Of a DNA stretch of 64,000 nt, positions 24,161-33,765 are shown piece after piece. Position 1 is the first letter of the stretch; each line of letters begins with the position of its first letter. The stretch is from Pedobacter sp. (GTDB lineage Bacteria; Bacteroidota; Bacteroidia; Sphingobacteriales; Sphingobacteriaceae). The DNA is taken from the NCBI GenBank assembly GCA_008015505.1, contig SSFR01000003.1:1-64000 (forward strand), read 5' to 3'. A program made the translations under genes and the position numbers. The notes below the pieces were generated by a model, which saw nothing but the letters and a program-made list of their open reading frames with translations, searched no databases and was not told where the DNA came from.

Positions 24161-25453
24161 ATGAACCCACCAGAACGCACCGAAGAAATACAAGATATCA
24201 TTCAACGAATGCCAATCCATTTTGGCAAATGGATATCGATCATTGTTGCATGCTTAGCCATTATTCTATTACTACTTGGCTGGTTTATTCGCTATCCCGA
24301 CTTAGTCACGGGACAGGTAACAATTAATGCCAATAAATCACCCATTAAATTAATTGCGAACACTAGTGGCGAACTACATTTAGTTGTTCAATCGCACCAA
24401 GATGTTAAAGAAAATGATTATGTAGCCTATATCAAAAATCCAGCCGATATGGCAGATATTAAAAAGGTCAGCACCTTAATCCGCTGGTTTAACATCAACG
24501 ATGACCATGCTGTCGACAAACTAATGCTTTTTCCCAAAACGGTTTCTTTGGGCGAATTGAATGTCAAATACTTCAGTTTTATTCATGCCTTACAACAGCT
24601 AGCCAATTATCACAAGGAAAACTTATTCGCCAAGCAACGAGAAGTATTAGCGCAACTACTCATTAAACAAGGCGAAGTATTACAAGCATCTAAACAAAAA
24701 CTACTGATTAATCAGGATACACGTGCACTTGTCAAAAAATCCTACACACGCGACTCGACTTTATTACACCAAAACGTATTGTCACCTTCTGATTTCAACA
24801 AAAGTGAAATAAACTACTTAGAAGCCAAAGATCACTACCAGAGTATGCTGCGTGAGATCAGTCAACATGAACAACAAATCAAGGAAACAGAACACAAGCT
24901 ACAACAAATCAATATCCAAGAGCACGAAAAACAAAAACAAATGCATCTGGAACTAACTTCTTCATACATCGATTTAGCTGATCATTTGGAACAATGGGAA
25001 CAGAAATATGTGTTCAAATCACCCATGAATGGCAAAATACAATTCCTCAAATTTTGGACCAATAATCACTTCGTACAAGCAGGTGAAGCCATTTTCACCA
25101 TCGTTCCTAGTCATAATACCCTGATTGGGCAAGTAAATTTACCAGCCTCAGGTGCAGGCAAAGTAAAAGTGGGACAGGAAGTGATTCTTAAGTTAGATAA
25201 TTATCCCTACGTGGAATATGGATTTATCCGAGGTAAGGTGCGAAATATCTCACTGACGACTAATACCATGCAAACACCGCAAGGTATTATCGAAAATTAC
25301 CTGGTTACAGTTGATCTACCCAATCAGCTAAAAACAAATTATGGTTCGCAACTGGATGCCAAATTTGAAATCAAAGGCTCGGCAGAAATTATCACCAAGA
25401 GTAGACGATTACTTGAACGCTTATTTGATAATTTGAAACCTATGGTAAAATAA
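24161..25453 (+). CDS. HlyD-family membrane fusion (adaptor) protein
   Basis: 430 residues. One N-terminal transmembrane helix (~24-44), a lipoyl/biotinyl-like half motif, a long coiled-coil hairpin (~140-280, rich in Lys, Gln, Glu), then the second half motif YVFKSPMNGKIQFL (~285-298) and a C-terminal beta-barrel. It bridges the inner-membrane ABC exporter and an outer-membrane channel. It starts 34 bp after the exporter stop, clearly one operon. Confidence 0.9.
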   Translation: MNPPERTEEIQDIIQRMPIHFGKWISIIVACLAIILLLLGWFIRYPDLVTGQVTINANKSPIKLIANTSGELHLVVQSHQDVKENDYVAYIKNPADMADIKKVSTLIRWFNINDDHAVDKLMLFPKTVSLGELNVKYFSFIHALQQLANYHKENLFAKQREVLAQLLIKQGEVLQASKQKLLINQDTRALVKKSYTRDSTLLHQNVLSPSDFNKSEINYLEAKDHYQSMLREISQHEQQIKETEHKLQQINIQEHEKQKQMHLELTSSYIDLADHLEQWEQKYVFKSPMNGKIQFLKFWTNNHFVQAGEAIFTIVPSHNTLIGQVNLPASGAGKVKVGQEVILKLDNYPYVEYGFIRGKVRNISLTTNTMQTPQGIIENYLVTVDLPNQLKTNYGSQLDAKFEIKGSAEIITKSRRLLERLFDNLKPMVK

Positions 25454-25508
25454 TAAAGAGCCTCACTTAAGCCCTCCTATATCCCCAAACCAAACTAATT
25501 GATGATCA

Positions 25509-25583
25509 GGCTGTGTATTTAATTGATTGATGGGATAAAACAAAGCAGGAACTTTAGGTCATCAATCTTTTAATAACACAGCC
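25509..25583. repeat. Long imperfect hairpin in the intergenic region
   Basis: Outer arms GGCTGTGT (25509-25516) and ACACAGCC (25576-25583) plus inner GATTGATG/CATCAATC arms fold a 75-nt sequence into one long stem-loop between the HlyD and PPTase genes. No strong T run follows. It may be a small palindromic repeat or a 3'-end structure. Confidence 0.4.
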
Positions 25584-25663
25584 CTTCAAAAGGGTAAAAA
25601 ATTACGCTTAATGGATTTTTCAGTCAAATGCAACTACACGATGACACTTGTCAGTAGATTTAC

Positions 25664-26320
25664 ATGATGAATACAATACTTATCTATTTCACGGAAAGCA
25701 CTTCAAAACTTAGCGACTATACATTCGATCACTACCTTCAGAAACTTCCACGCTCAGAGCAAGAAAAAATCAAAGCTTTCAGGCGATGGGAAGATGCCCA
25801 GTCTTCCCTATTGGGTAAAATGCTATTAAAAAAAGTACTGTACGATTGTAACTTAGGAGAGCATGGGCTTGATCAGATACAATTAACTCAATTTGGTCGC
25901 CCATACATCAATTCGACCATCGATTTTAATCTGACACATTCAGGAAATTATATCTTATGTGCAAGCACTCAAAATGGCCGCTTAGGTATCGATATTGAAA
26001 AAATAAATCCAATCCAACTAGCAGATTATCGATCTGTTTTCAATGCAAAAGAATGGGATTCGATCGTCAACTCCCCTTCTCCAAAGATTCATTTTTACAA
26101 ACTATGGACCATTAAGGAAGCCGTACTCAAAGCCCAAGGGAATGGACTCAGTTTCCCCCCCAACCAAGTCGAGGCACTACACACAACAATAAACATTGAA
26201 GGGAAACAATGGCATTATCACACCATCGAACTAAACGAAAATTACATATGCCATTTGGCAACAGATATCATTTGCCCGGAAATACTGCTAATCCAAATGA
26301 ATATGAATCATTTGGATTAG
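25664..26320 (+). CDS. Sfp-type 4'-phosphopantetheinyl transferase
   Basis: 218 residues. It contains the Sfp-family motifs G-x-D-I-E (LGIDIEKI, ~107-114) with the metal-binding Asp, and W-x-x-K-E-A-x-x-K (WTIKEAVLKAQG, ~147-158). It moves phosphopantetheine from CoA onto a carrier-protein serine. No polyketide, NRPS or carrier protein gene is visible nearby, so the partner may be a fatty acid or secondary metabolism carrier elsewhere. Start Met-Met at 25664/25667. It converges with trxB, 14 bp apart. Confidence 0.88.
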   Translation: MMNTILIYFTESTSKLSDYTFDHYLQKLPRSEQEKIKAFRRWEDAQSSLLGKMLLKKVLYDCNLGEHGLDQIQLTQFGRPYINSTIDFNLTHSGNYILCASTQNGRLGIDIEKINPIQLADYRSVFNAKEWDSIVNSPSPKIHFYKLWTIKEAVLKAQGNGLSFPPNQVEALHTTINIEGKQWHYHTIELNENYICHLATDIICPEILLIQMNMNHLD

Positions 26321-26334
26321 CTACTCCCAGCACT

Positions 26335-27291
26335 TTAGGATAGAATAACTTCCTTTGCTGCTAGATAACGTTCTGCTTCTAAAGCGGCCATACAACCTGT
26401 TCCAGCCGCTGTTACTGCTTGACGCCATAATTTATCTTGAGCATCCCCGCAAGCAAAAACGCCTTCCACATTGGTTTGTGTACTATCTGGCTTAGTAATG
26501 AGATATCCTGTTTCGTCCATCTCGAGCCAACCCTTAAATATTTCTGTATTGGGATTATGACCAATAGCCACAAAAAATCCAGTAACTGATAAGATGGTTT
26601 CCTCATTATTTTGATTGTTGACTACCCGAACACCGGTTACATTTTTTCCATCTCCTAAAATCTCCTTGGTCTCCGTGTGATAGTGAACCTCAATATTGGG
26701 CGTATTCAGTACGCGATGTTGCATGGCTTTAGATGCTCGAAACTCATCTCGACGAACGAGCATATGCACTTTACGACAAAGCTTGGCTAAATAAGTTGCT
26801 TCTTCAGCCGCCGTATCACCTGCTCCAACAATGGCCACATCCTGCCCTTTAAAAAAGAAACCATCGCAGACCGCACATGCAGACACACCAAACCCATTGT
26901 ACTTCTGCTCGCTTTCCAAACCTAACCACTTAGCTGATGCTCCAGTTGCAATAATCACCGTATCGGCAGTGATTACTTTGGTCTCATCCACAATTACCCG
27001 ATGTACTTTACCTGAAAGGTCTACTTTGGTGACATAACCAAAACGAATATCCGTACCAAATCGCTCCGCTTGTTTTTTAAAATCCTCCATCATTTCGGGT
27101 CCCATAATGCCTGTTGGATAACCCGGGAAATTTTCTACATCAGTCGTTTGGGTCAGTTGTCCACCTGGAATAATCCCAGTGTACATTACTGGTTTCATAT
27201 CCGCACGCGCCGCGTAAATAGCTGCCGTATAGCCAGCGGGTCCAGAGCCTATAATGAGGCATTGTACATGTTCAATCTCTTGAGAATTCAT
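26335..27291 (-). CDS. trxB: Thioredoxin-disulfide reductase
   Basis: 318 residues, standard TrxB length. FAD motif GSGPAG (15-20), redox-active CAVC (139-142), NADPH motif GAGDTAAEEA (~156-165) and the C-terminal FAD motif GVFACGDAQD (~278-287). It uses NADPH to reduce thioredoxin in the cytoplasm. Single gene on the minus strand, 73 bp from the next minus-strand gene upstream. Confidence 0.97.
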   Translation of the reverse strand: MNSQEIEHVQCLIIGSGPAGYTAAIYAARADMKPVMYTGIIPGGQLTQTTDVENFPGYPTGIMGPEMMEDFKKQAERFGTDIRFGYVTKVDLSGKVHRVIVDETKVITADTVIIATGASAKWLGLESEQKYNGFGVSACAVCDGFFFKGQDVAIVGAGDTAAEEATYLAKLCRKVHMLVRRDEFRASKAMQHRVLNTPNIEVHYHTETKEILGDGKNVTGVRVVNNQNNEETILSVTGFFVAIGHNPNTEIFKGWLEMDETGYLITKPDSTQTNVEGVFACGDAQDKLWRQAVTAAGTGCMAALEAERYLAAKEVILS

Positions 27292-27364
27292 TTTCTTACT
27301 AATTGGACATCAAATTTAAACCTTTAATTGGCATGCTTAAAAGTTAAACGAATCTTCGTTATCG

Positions 27365-28306
27365 TCACAGTGTCACAACCACTTTTCCCTGTGTCCTACC
27401 TGTTTCTACTTGCAGATGTGCCTGAGCCATTTGATCGAAAGCGTACGCCTTCATCACATGTGATTTGATAATTCCTTTATCCAACAAATTAGCGATGGAT
27501 TTCATATCCTCTCCACTAGATTGCACCAAGAAAAAATAACCATTAACCCCCTTAGCCTTAGCCTTTTCAACCACAGACTCAGACAACCCAGATGGAATAC
27601 TGATTACTGTTCCCCCTTTTCTTACAATACCAATAGATAAATCGACATTATCTCCACCAACGGTATCAAAGACAAAATCAATATCCTTGGGTAGGTCCTC
27701 AAAGGGCTGATTCTTATAATCAAAATGTGCATCAGCACCTAAACTTAACACCAAATCCTTATTTGCACTAGACGAAGTACCAATCACATAAGCCCCTAAA
27801 TGCTTTGCTATTTGGACAGCATAATGTCCTACACCACCTGCAGCGGCATGAATGAGCACTTTTTCTCCGGCTTTTAATTTAGCCTGAGAAGTTAATGCCT
27901 GCCACGCGGTAAGTGCAGCAAGTGTAGCCGCGGCGGCTTCTTGATGGGATATAGAAGTCGGCTTTAATGCCAAATGTGCTGCTGGAGCTGCTACATACTC
28001 CGCATAAGCCTGGCCGTGGCCTGGAAAATTAACCATCCCAAACACTTCGTCCCCTTTCTTAAACTGAGTAACCGCCGTTCCTACTTCTACAATAATACCA
28101 GAGATATCCCAACCTAAAATCAAAGGACTGATATCTTTCAGCATCCCAGCCATACCCTTGCCAGCACGTGTTTTAACATCAACTGGATTAATACTAATTG
28201 CTTTTACCTGAACCAAAACATCATTGGCTGAAATACCTGGCATAGGGAGCTCTTGAGTAACTAAGTTATTCACATCTCCAAAATTTTTTAATACGATTGC
28301 TTTCAT
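27365..28306 (-). CDS. NADP-dependent zinc-type alcohol dehydrogenase-like oxidoreductase
   Basis: 313 residues of the medium-chain dehydrogenase/quinone oxidoreductase group. GroES-like N-terminal half with LGWDISGIIVEVG (~62-74); Rossmann half with HAAAGGVGHYAVQIAKHLGA (~151-170). No structural or catalytic zinc ligand set is apparent, typical of quinone oxidoreductases. It probably reduces an enone or quinone with NADPH. It is divergent from an AraC regulator (28401), which may control it. Confidence 0.88.
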   Translation of the reverse strand: MKAIVLKNFGDVNNLVTQELPMPGISANDVLVQVKAISINPVDVKTRAGKGMAGMLKDISPLILGWDISGIIVEVGTAVTQFKKGDEVFGMVNFPGHGQAYAEYVAAPAAHLALKPTSISHQEAAAATLAALTAWQALTSQAKLKAGEKVLIHAAAGGVGHYAVQIAKHLGAYVIGTSSSANKDLVLSLGADAHFDYKNQPFEDLPKDIDFVFDTVGGDNVDLSIGIVRKGGTVISIPSGLSESVVEKAKAKGVNGYFFLVQSSGEDMKSIANLLDKGIIKSHVMKAYAFDQMAQAHLQVETGRTQGKVVVTL

Positions 28307-28400
28307 CTTTTTGTTTTTAAAATCCTATTTATACAAAAATGGTTCTATTTCATCAGTATATAATTGTACAAATACATGTTTTATATGTATATTTATTGGT

Positions 28401-29258
28401 ATGGCAGTAACTAAGAACTTATATCAACCTTTCGAAATCGAGTATAAAGAGGTAAATGAATGTCCAATTGTTGGACATAAGCATAATTTTTTTGAACTCG
28501 TGTATATCATTGATGGAGAAGGTATACAATGCGTCAATGAAAACCTATTTGAATACAACAAAGGACAACTATTCTTACTAATGCCACAGGATTGTCACTC
28601 CTTTAAAGTACATAGTATCACGAAATTTTTGTTCATTCGCTTCAATGATATCTACTTAAAAAAACAAGACAAAAATTGGATACAACAACTAGAATTTATT
28701 TTTCAGAATACAAACTCTTTACCTGGCTGCATCCTACGAAACCAAGGCGACAAGATATTAGTAAAAACATTAATAGAAGCAATAGTTCGAGAGCATATCA
28801 ATAAGCAGCCATATCATCGTGAACTTATTGAACAATTAGTTAACACTTTAATTACCATTGTGGCTAGAAACAGCTTTATGCATGTTCCAGAAAAACTAAC
28901 TCAACATGTTGAAAGTAAATCTCCTCTGCATATTATCCATTACATTCACCAACATATTTATACGCCTAGTCGTTTAAGAATTGAACAAATTGCTGAACAT
29001 TTCAACCTATCGGTGAACTACGTTAGTGAGTATTTTAAGAAACATGTGGGTGAAAGCTTACAGCAGTATATTATGAACTATAAATTAAGATTAGTAGAGA
29101 CTCGTCTGCAATACAGCAGTATGCGTATGAATGAAATTGCTTATGAACTCAACTTTACAGATGAAAGTCATCTGAATAGAATATTTAAAAAATATAAAGG
29201 ACTTAGCCCCTCTGAATTTCGGAAAGCAACAAATAAAGGCTTGATAACACATGCATAA
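28401..29258 (+). CDS. AraC family transcriptional regulator
   Basis: 285 residues from ATG at 28401. An upstream in-frame codon at 28311 would place coding sequence in the divergent promoter region, so I prefer 28401. The N-terminal cupin sensor domain (HKHNFFELVYIIDGEG, ~30-45) precedes two HTH motifs typical of AraC (RIEQIAEHFNLSVNYVSEYFKK, ~197-218, and MNEIAYELNFTDESHLNRIFKK). It likely responds to an aldehyde or related metabolite and controls the ALDH genes that overlap its 3' end and the divergent oxidoreductase (inference). Confidence 0.88.
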   Translation: MAVTKNLYQPFEIEYKEVNECPIVGHKHNFFELVYIIDGEGIQCVNENLFEYNKGQLFLLMPQDCHSFKVHSITKFLFIRFNDIYLKKQDKNWIQQLEFIFQNTNSLPGCILRNQGDKILVKTLIEAIVREHINKQPYHRELIEQLVNTLITIVARNSFMHVPEKLTQHVESKSPLHIIHYIHQHIYTPSRLRIEQIAEHFNLSVNYVSEYFKKHVGESLQQYIMNYKLRLVETRLQYSSMRMNEIAYELNFTDESHLNRIFKKYKGLSPSEFRKATNKGLITHA

Positions 29259-30693
29259 ACAATGGATCAACGGCCTATGGTGCGAAGCCATAGACCACAC
29301 TACCTGGGAACTTATCAACCCAGCCACGGAAAAGATTATCCAATTAGTCCCTTATGGTAATGAAAAAGATCTATATATGGCTGCCGAGGCTGCAAAGGAT
29401 GCTCTAAAAAACTGGAAAAGAGAAACCCCATACTTCAGAGCTAACTATCTAAAAAGAACAGCCGAAATTATCCGCGATTATGCAGAATCCTTTGCAGCTA
29501 AAACCACGCTCGAAACCGGAAAACCTCAACATGAAGCTGTAAGTGAATGGCAATCAGCAGCGAATCTTTTCGAATGGTATGCCGAAGAAGGCAAGCGAAA
29601 CTACGGATACACCATTCCCACCAATCGAATCGACAAACGCGCTCAAATTATTTATCAGCCCATTGGTGTGGTTGGCGTGATCACCGCCTGGAACTTTCCA
29701 GCTTATAATCCAGCCCGCTCTGTATCAGCCGCTCTTGCGGCTGGCTGCACTGTTATTTTAAAAGGATCAGAATATACGCCACTCAGCTCCTTCAATCTAG
29801 CTAAAGCTTTTGAACTATCCGGTATTCCTCCAGGGGTCGTCAATGTCATTAATGGTGATGCACCATCCATTGGCACAGCAATGTTAGCTCATCCTGATAT
29901 CAAAAAGATCAGCTTTACAGGAAGTACTCGTGTAGGCAAATTTTTAATGGATGGTGCCGCAAAAACACATACCAAGCTTTCTCTAGAACTTGGAGGCAAT
30001 GCACCTGTCATTATTGATGAAACTGTAGACATCATACAAGTTGCCCAAGCAGCCGTCAAGGCCAAATTGCGAAACTGCGGACAGGTCTGCATAGCTCCGC
30101 AGCGATTCTATGTACAGCAATCCATTTTAGATCGATTTCTAGCTACTGCTAAAGAAGCTATCAATGCTGTAAGTATGGGTGAAAACACCAAGAAAACCAC
30201 ACTACTTGGCCCACTAATCAATAAAAAGCAGCAAAATCACGTACAACACATTATCGAAAAAGCCCAGCAAGAAGGGGCCCGTATTTTTCGCAAAAACAAT
30301 AGTCCAGCAAAATGGGAGGGGAACGGCTTCTTTGTCTACCCCACAATCATTCATGCTAAACAAAACATGTCATTTATTCAGGAAGAATTTTTTGGTCCGA
30401 TCCTATGCCTCATTGGCTATGATACTAAAGAAACGGCTGTGCAATGGGCTAATGAAACAACCTACGGACTAGCTGCTTACGTGTTTACCAATAACCTTCA
30501 AAATGCCTATTTCTATGCCGAAAATCTGGAATTTGGCATGGTAGGTGTCAATGAATGGGCTCCACAAGGAGCTGAATTGCCCTTTTCGGGATGGAAACAA
30601 AGTGGCTTAGGACAAGAATCTGGTGCAGAAGGGTTAAGAGAATATCTTGAGCTTAAACTGATCAGTTTTGGAGGTATTAATAATACATTGTAA
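29251..30693 (+). CDS. NAD(P)-dependent aldehyde dehydrogenase
   Basis: 480 residues, full-length ALDH superfamily. Visible: GVITAWNFPAYNP (~138-150), KGSEYTP, FTGSTRVGK (~222-230), general base in LELGGNAPVI (~246-255) and catalytic Cys in NCGQVCIAPQR (~276-286). It oxidises an aldehyde to the acid; succinate-semialdehyde type is plausible but not proven. The ATG overlaps the AraC stop by 8 bp, so it is translationally coupled to its probable regulator. Confidence 0.92.
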   Translation: MHKQWINGLWCEAIDHTTWELINPATEKIIQLVPYGNEKDLYMAAEAAKDALKNWKRETPYFRANYLKRTAEIIRDYAESFAAKTTLETGKPQHEAVSEWQSAANLFEWYAEEGKRNYGYTIPTNRIDKRAQIIYQPIGVVGVITAWNFPAYNPARSVSAALAAGCTVILKGSEYTPLSSFNLAKAFELSGIPPGVVNVINGDAPSIGTAMLAHPDIKKISFTGSTRVGKFLMDGAAKTHTKLSLELGGNAPVIIDETVDIIQVAQAAVKAKLRNCGQVCIAPQRFYVQQSILDRFLATAKEAINAVSMGENTKKTTLLGPLINKKQQNHVQHIIEKAQQEGARIFRKNNSPAKWEGNGFFVYPTIIHAKQNMSFIQEEFFGPILCLIGYDTKETAVQWANETTYGLAAYVFTNNLQNAYFYAENLEFGMVGVNEWAPQGAELPFSGWKQSGLGQESGAEGLREYLELKLISFGGINNTL

Positions 30694-30705
30694 AATGAAA
30701 TAATT

Positions 30706-32067
30706 GTGGTTCTTAAAAGCATCAATCCCTATACTTTACAAACGGAAGCAGAATATACTACCTTTTCAAAGGTTCAAATTGATCAAGCACTTATCCTTGC
30801 TCAAAAGGCCTACCTAGATTGGAGGCAAACTTCATTTAGCAAACGTCGTGATCTCCTATTACAAGTAGCCCAACTATTACGATCAAAAAAAGATGAATTA
30901 GCACGGCTGATAACCACTGAGATGGGCAAAGTCCTCACTGAATCCCATGCAGAAATAGAAAAATGCGCTAATCATTGTCAATACTTTGCTACCCATTCTG
31001 AAACATTTCTACAGGACGTTACAGTCCAAACAAAAGCTCACCGAAGTCTTATCTCATTTGAGCCCATTGGGGCAGTATTGGCCATCATGCCTTGGAACTA
31101 TCCTTTTTGGCAGGTTTTTCGATACTTAGCTCCCACGCTAATGGCAGGTAATGTAAGCCTCTTAAAACATGCTCCTAACGTAATTGGCTGTGGCATTGCC
31201 ATAGAAAAATTGCTCCATGAGGCTGGTTTTCCAATTGGGGCTTTTCAACATTTGATCCTTAACACCAACGATATCGAGCAAATCATTCAGGCGGATATCG
31301 TACGGGGAGTAACCCTCACCGGTAGTGAGTCTGCCGGATCAAGTGTGGCAACCCTGGCCGGAAAACATATCAAAAAATCGGTACTGGAACTCGGCGGATC
31401 GGATCCTTTTATTGTTTTAAAAGATGCAGACACCGCCAAAGCTGCTCATGTTGCTGTCCAATCCAGATTTCTTAATGCTGGGCAAGCCTGTATTTGTGCC
31501 AAACGATTTATCGTAGTTACTGAAGTATTCGATGATTTTATCCAAGCCTTTCAAAAAGAAATGCAATCCTATAAACAAGGGGACCCACTTAATCCGCACA
31601 TAAAAGTTGGCCCCATGGCCCGAATTGATCTGGCCCAAAAGCTAAAAAGTCAATTAGACCACAGCGTTGCTAAAGGTGCACGTATCCTAGTCGGAGGCGA
31701 GGTCAGTCAATGTGCATTTACACCAACTTTAGTAGACCGTATCCTGCCTGAGATGGTCATATTCCAAGAAGAAACCTTTGGACCTTTGGCCGCGATCTTG
31801 CGAGTTAATCATCCCCAGGAGGCGATCTACATTGCCAATCAATCACGCTATGGCCTAGCAGCATCCCTCTGGACCAATGATATTGAACAAGCCTATCACC
31901 TCGCTAGAAAGATAGAGGCGGGAAATGTATTCGTTAATTCTCTTGCCTACTCAGACTCGAAACTACCCTTCGGCGGAATAAAAAAATCTGGTTTTGGACG
32001 CGAACTATCTGATTATGGTCAGAAAGAATTTACGAACATTAAAACGATTGTGATAGAAGAAGCCTAG
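30706..32067 (+). CDS. NAD(P)-dependent aldehyde dehydrogenase (SSADH-like)
   Basis: 453 residues with a GTG start at 30706, 12 bp after the previous gene. ALDH motifs [13 protein letters not shown] (~127-139), LTGSESAGS (~204-212), [12 protein letters not shown] (~227-238) and catalytic Cys in [12 protein letters not shown] (~258-269). Its short N-terminus matches the ~455-residue succinate-semialdehyde dehydrogenase subgroup. Two different ALDHs in tandem under one AraC gene suggest a catabolic step handling two aldehydes or one with backup. Confidence 0.92.
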   Translation: MVLKSINPYTLQTEAEYTTFSKVQIDQALILAQKAYLDWRQTSFSKRRDLLLQVAQLLRSKKDELARLITTEMGKVLTESHAEIEKCANHCQYFATHSETFLQDVTVQTKAHRSLISFEPIGAVLAIMPWNYPFWQVFRYLAPTLMAGNVSLLKHAPNVIGCGIAIEKLLHEAGFPIGAFQHLILNTNDIEQIIQADIVRGVTLTGSESAGSSVATLAGKHIKKSVLELGGSDPFIVLKDADTAKAAHVAVQSRFLNAGQACICAKRFIVVTEVFDDFIQAFQKEMQSYKQGDPLNPHIKVGPMARIDLAQKLKSQLDHSVAKGARILVGGEVSQCAFTPTLVDRILPEMVIFQEETFGPLAAILRVNHPQEAIYIANQSRYGLAASLWTNDIEQAYHLARKIEAGNVFVNSLAYSDSKLPFGGIKKSGFGRELSDYGQKEFTNIKTIVIEEA

Positions 32068-32117
32068 CCTAATACATATCGAGGTAACCATCCGCTCTTT
32101 TTGTAATGTGCGTCATA

Positions 32118-33641
32118 TTAATCTCCAGCACTTAGGACAAGGCTTTTTACTGCCGATGAACTTAATGTGACTGTTTGAGTACTAGCTGGAGAACCATCTA
32201 CACAAGCCGTTATTTTAAGATGTTCAGGACATAAACTATGTCGTTCATTTAGATAGATAATTATCGTTTTTGATTCACTTGATGAGACCTCGATCTTACT
32301 TGGTGGTCCAAGAAGATATGCTGCTCCTGCCCCTTCGTATGTGAGATTTACCATAATATTTCCTCCATTACCTATAGAAGGAGACTTAAATACTTTTACT
32401 GTGATAGAAACAAATGCATGTATATTTTTTCGTTTAGCATTATGGGCTGCTTCTAATAGAAGTTTGCTAGATTCTGACAATGGAATAACTAACAATGGCG
32501 TATTTTCAAAATCAATTGAACTGGCTGTTATATCAAGATTTTTAGCATACCGGACATATGGTTTTAAAACAAGATCAAACTGGTATTGATGCTGTCCCTT
32601 CGGTATCACCACAGACGGTGGCGGGTTATCCAATTCCACTTGTCCATCATTGCTATAAGCAAGGGATATGGGTAAATCGGATAAATTATTGACGTGGCAT
32701 TCAGGGATACTGATGGTAATAGGAATACGCTCTTTTTTACTTACTAAATCAAGCTCAGGTTCACCTGCACTTAAAGCAAGACCATTTGCTGCTGGTATTA
32801 TAAGTTCATTTAGAGAGGGAGTATAACCACGTGCATGGGTTAATATTTGAAGTTTCTTAGGCTCATTTGCATAAATTTTTCTTAATGGCATATCAAGGGT
32901 TTTACTAAACTCCATCTCATTCATACTTATTAATGAAGGTGCATTATCTAAATAATTTATACCCGTTCCCCAGTAAGAAAAATCTAAATCAATTTTTGCT
33001 TTTGTAGTACGTGTTACCATTAGTGAAACCCTATTATTACAACCACTAGCCACCTCATTTAATTTCATATTTGTATCCATGGGCTCAATGGTTAATGTAC
33101 TCATATTACTGAGCTCACCTTCTTCCTGCACACATATGACCAATTTGTATTTATTATAACCCGCTCTATAATAAGCTTCCTTGAATTTTACTCCTATCCC
33201 ATAATAGGGGTTCGCGTACCATTTCCTAGCACCTACTTTAAACAAATCGCTCACCTTAATCTGAAGGTTTTCTTGTCCATCTATATAATCCTTGATAGCT
33301 GCACCACTGATTTCTCTAGATCCATCAACAATCTTGTAGCTAATCAGCAGTTTGATGGTTGAGCGGTTCGGATAACGATCGTGGTGATCACGCGTAATGT
33401 CGGGGTTTACGTAAAAAAGATATTTTTTAGGTTCAAAGGCTGAAGGTATATAGCCTTGATCATCAGCAAGATCAGCACTAACTGATGGAACAAGCTTTAT
33501 CGAACAGAGAGTTATAATAGCTAGGGAAGGCTTTGGTACATGCACTCGCCGAGTGGTTACCTGCGCTCTTACTAAACTACTGAATAAAATAAGCAATGAC
33601 GCTATAAACAAGGTCCGAACAGAAAAACAACTTTGTTTCAT
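32118..33641 (-). CDS. Secreted protein of unknown function
   Basis: About 507 residues from Met at 33641 (Met-Lys-Gln-Ser-Cys), chosen because it gives a clean signal peptide ending near VRA-Q. An upstream Met at 33662 is possible. The mature part is beta-rich with repeated strand-like blocks of about 100 residues that resemble Ig-like or Calx-beta-type modules. No catalytic motif is visible and I do not recognise the family. It converges with the second ALDH gene and is alone on its strand. Probably periplasmic or surface located. Confidence 0.65.
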   Translation of the reverse strand: MKQSCFSVRTLFIASLLILFSSLVRAQVTTRRVHVPKPSLAIITLCSIKLVPSVSADLADDQGYIPSAFEPKKYLFYVNPDITRDHHDRYPNRSTIKLLISYKIVDGSREISGAAIKDYIDGQENLQIKVSDLFKVGARKWYANPYYGIGVKFKEAYYRAGYNKYKLVICVQEEGELSNMSTLTIEPMDTNMKLNEVASGCNNRVSLMVTRTTKAKIDLDFSYWGTGINYLDNAPSLISMNEMEFSKTLDMPLRKIYANEPKKLQILTHARGYTPSLNELIIPAANGLALSAGEPELDLVSKKERIPITISIPECHVNNLSDLPISLAYSNDGQVELDNPPPSVVIPKGQHQYQFDLVLKPYVRYAKNLDITASSIDFENTPLLVIPLSESSKLLLEAAHNAKRKNIHAFVSITVKVFKSPSIGNGGNIMVNLTYEGAGAAYLLGPPSKIEVSSSESKTIIIYLNERHSLCPEHLKITACVDGSPASTQTVTLSSSAVKSLVLSAGD

Positions 33642-33765
33642 GTTTTTAACAAAAAAACACAAAGCTATTAATGTGCCATTAAAATAAAAACATAGTGATT
33701 AATTTTCATTTTTAACAACATAGCTATAAATCATATTTCTCCTACACTGTTGGCAAATCTCATCA

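Noticed and set aside
28311..28400. Extended N-terminus for the AraC regulator
   Set aside because: It would start 5 bp from the divergent gene and cover the promoter region; the Met at 28401 precedes the natural family start.
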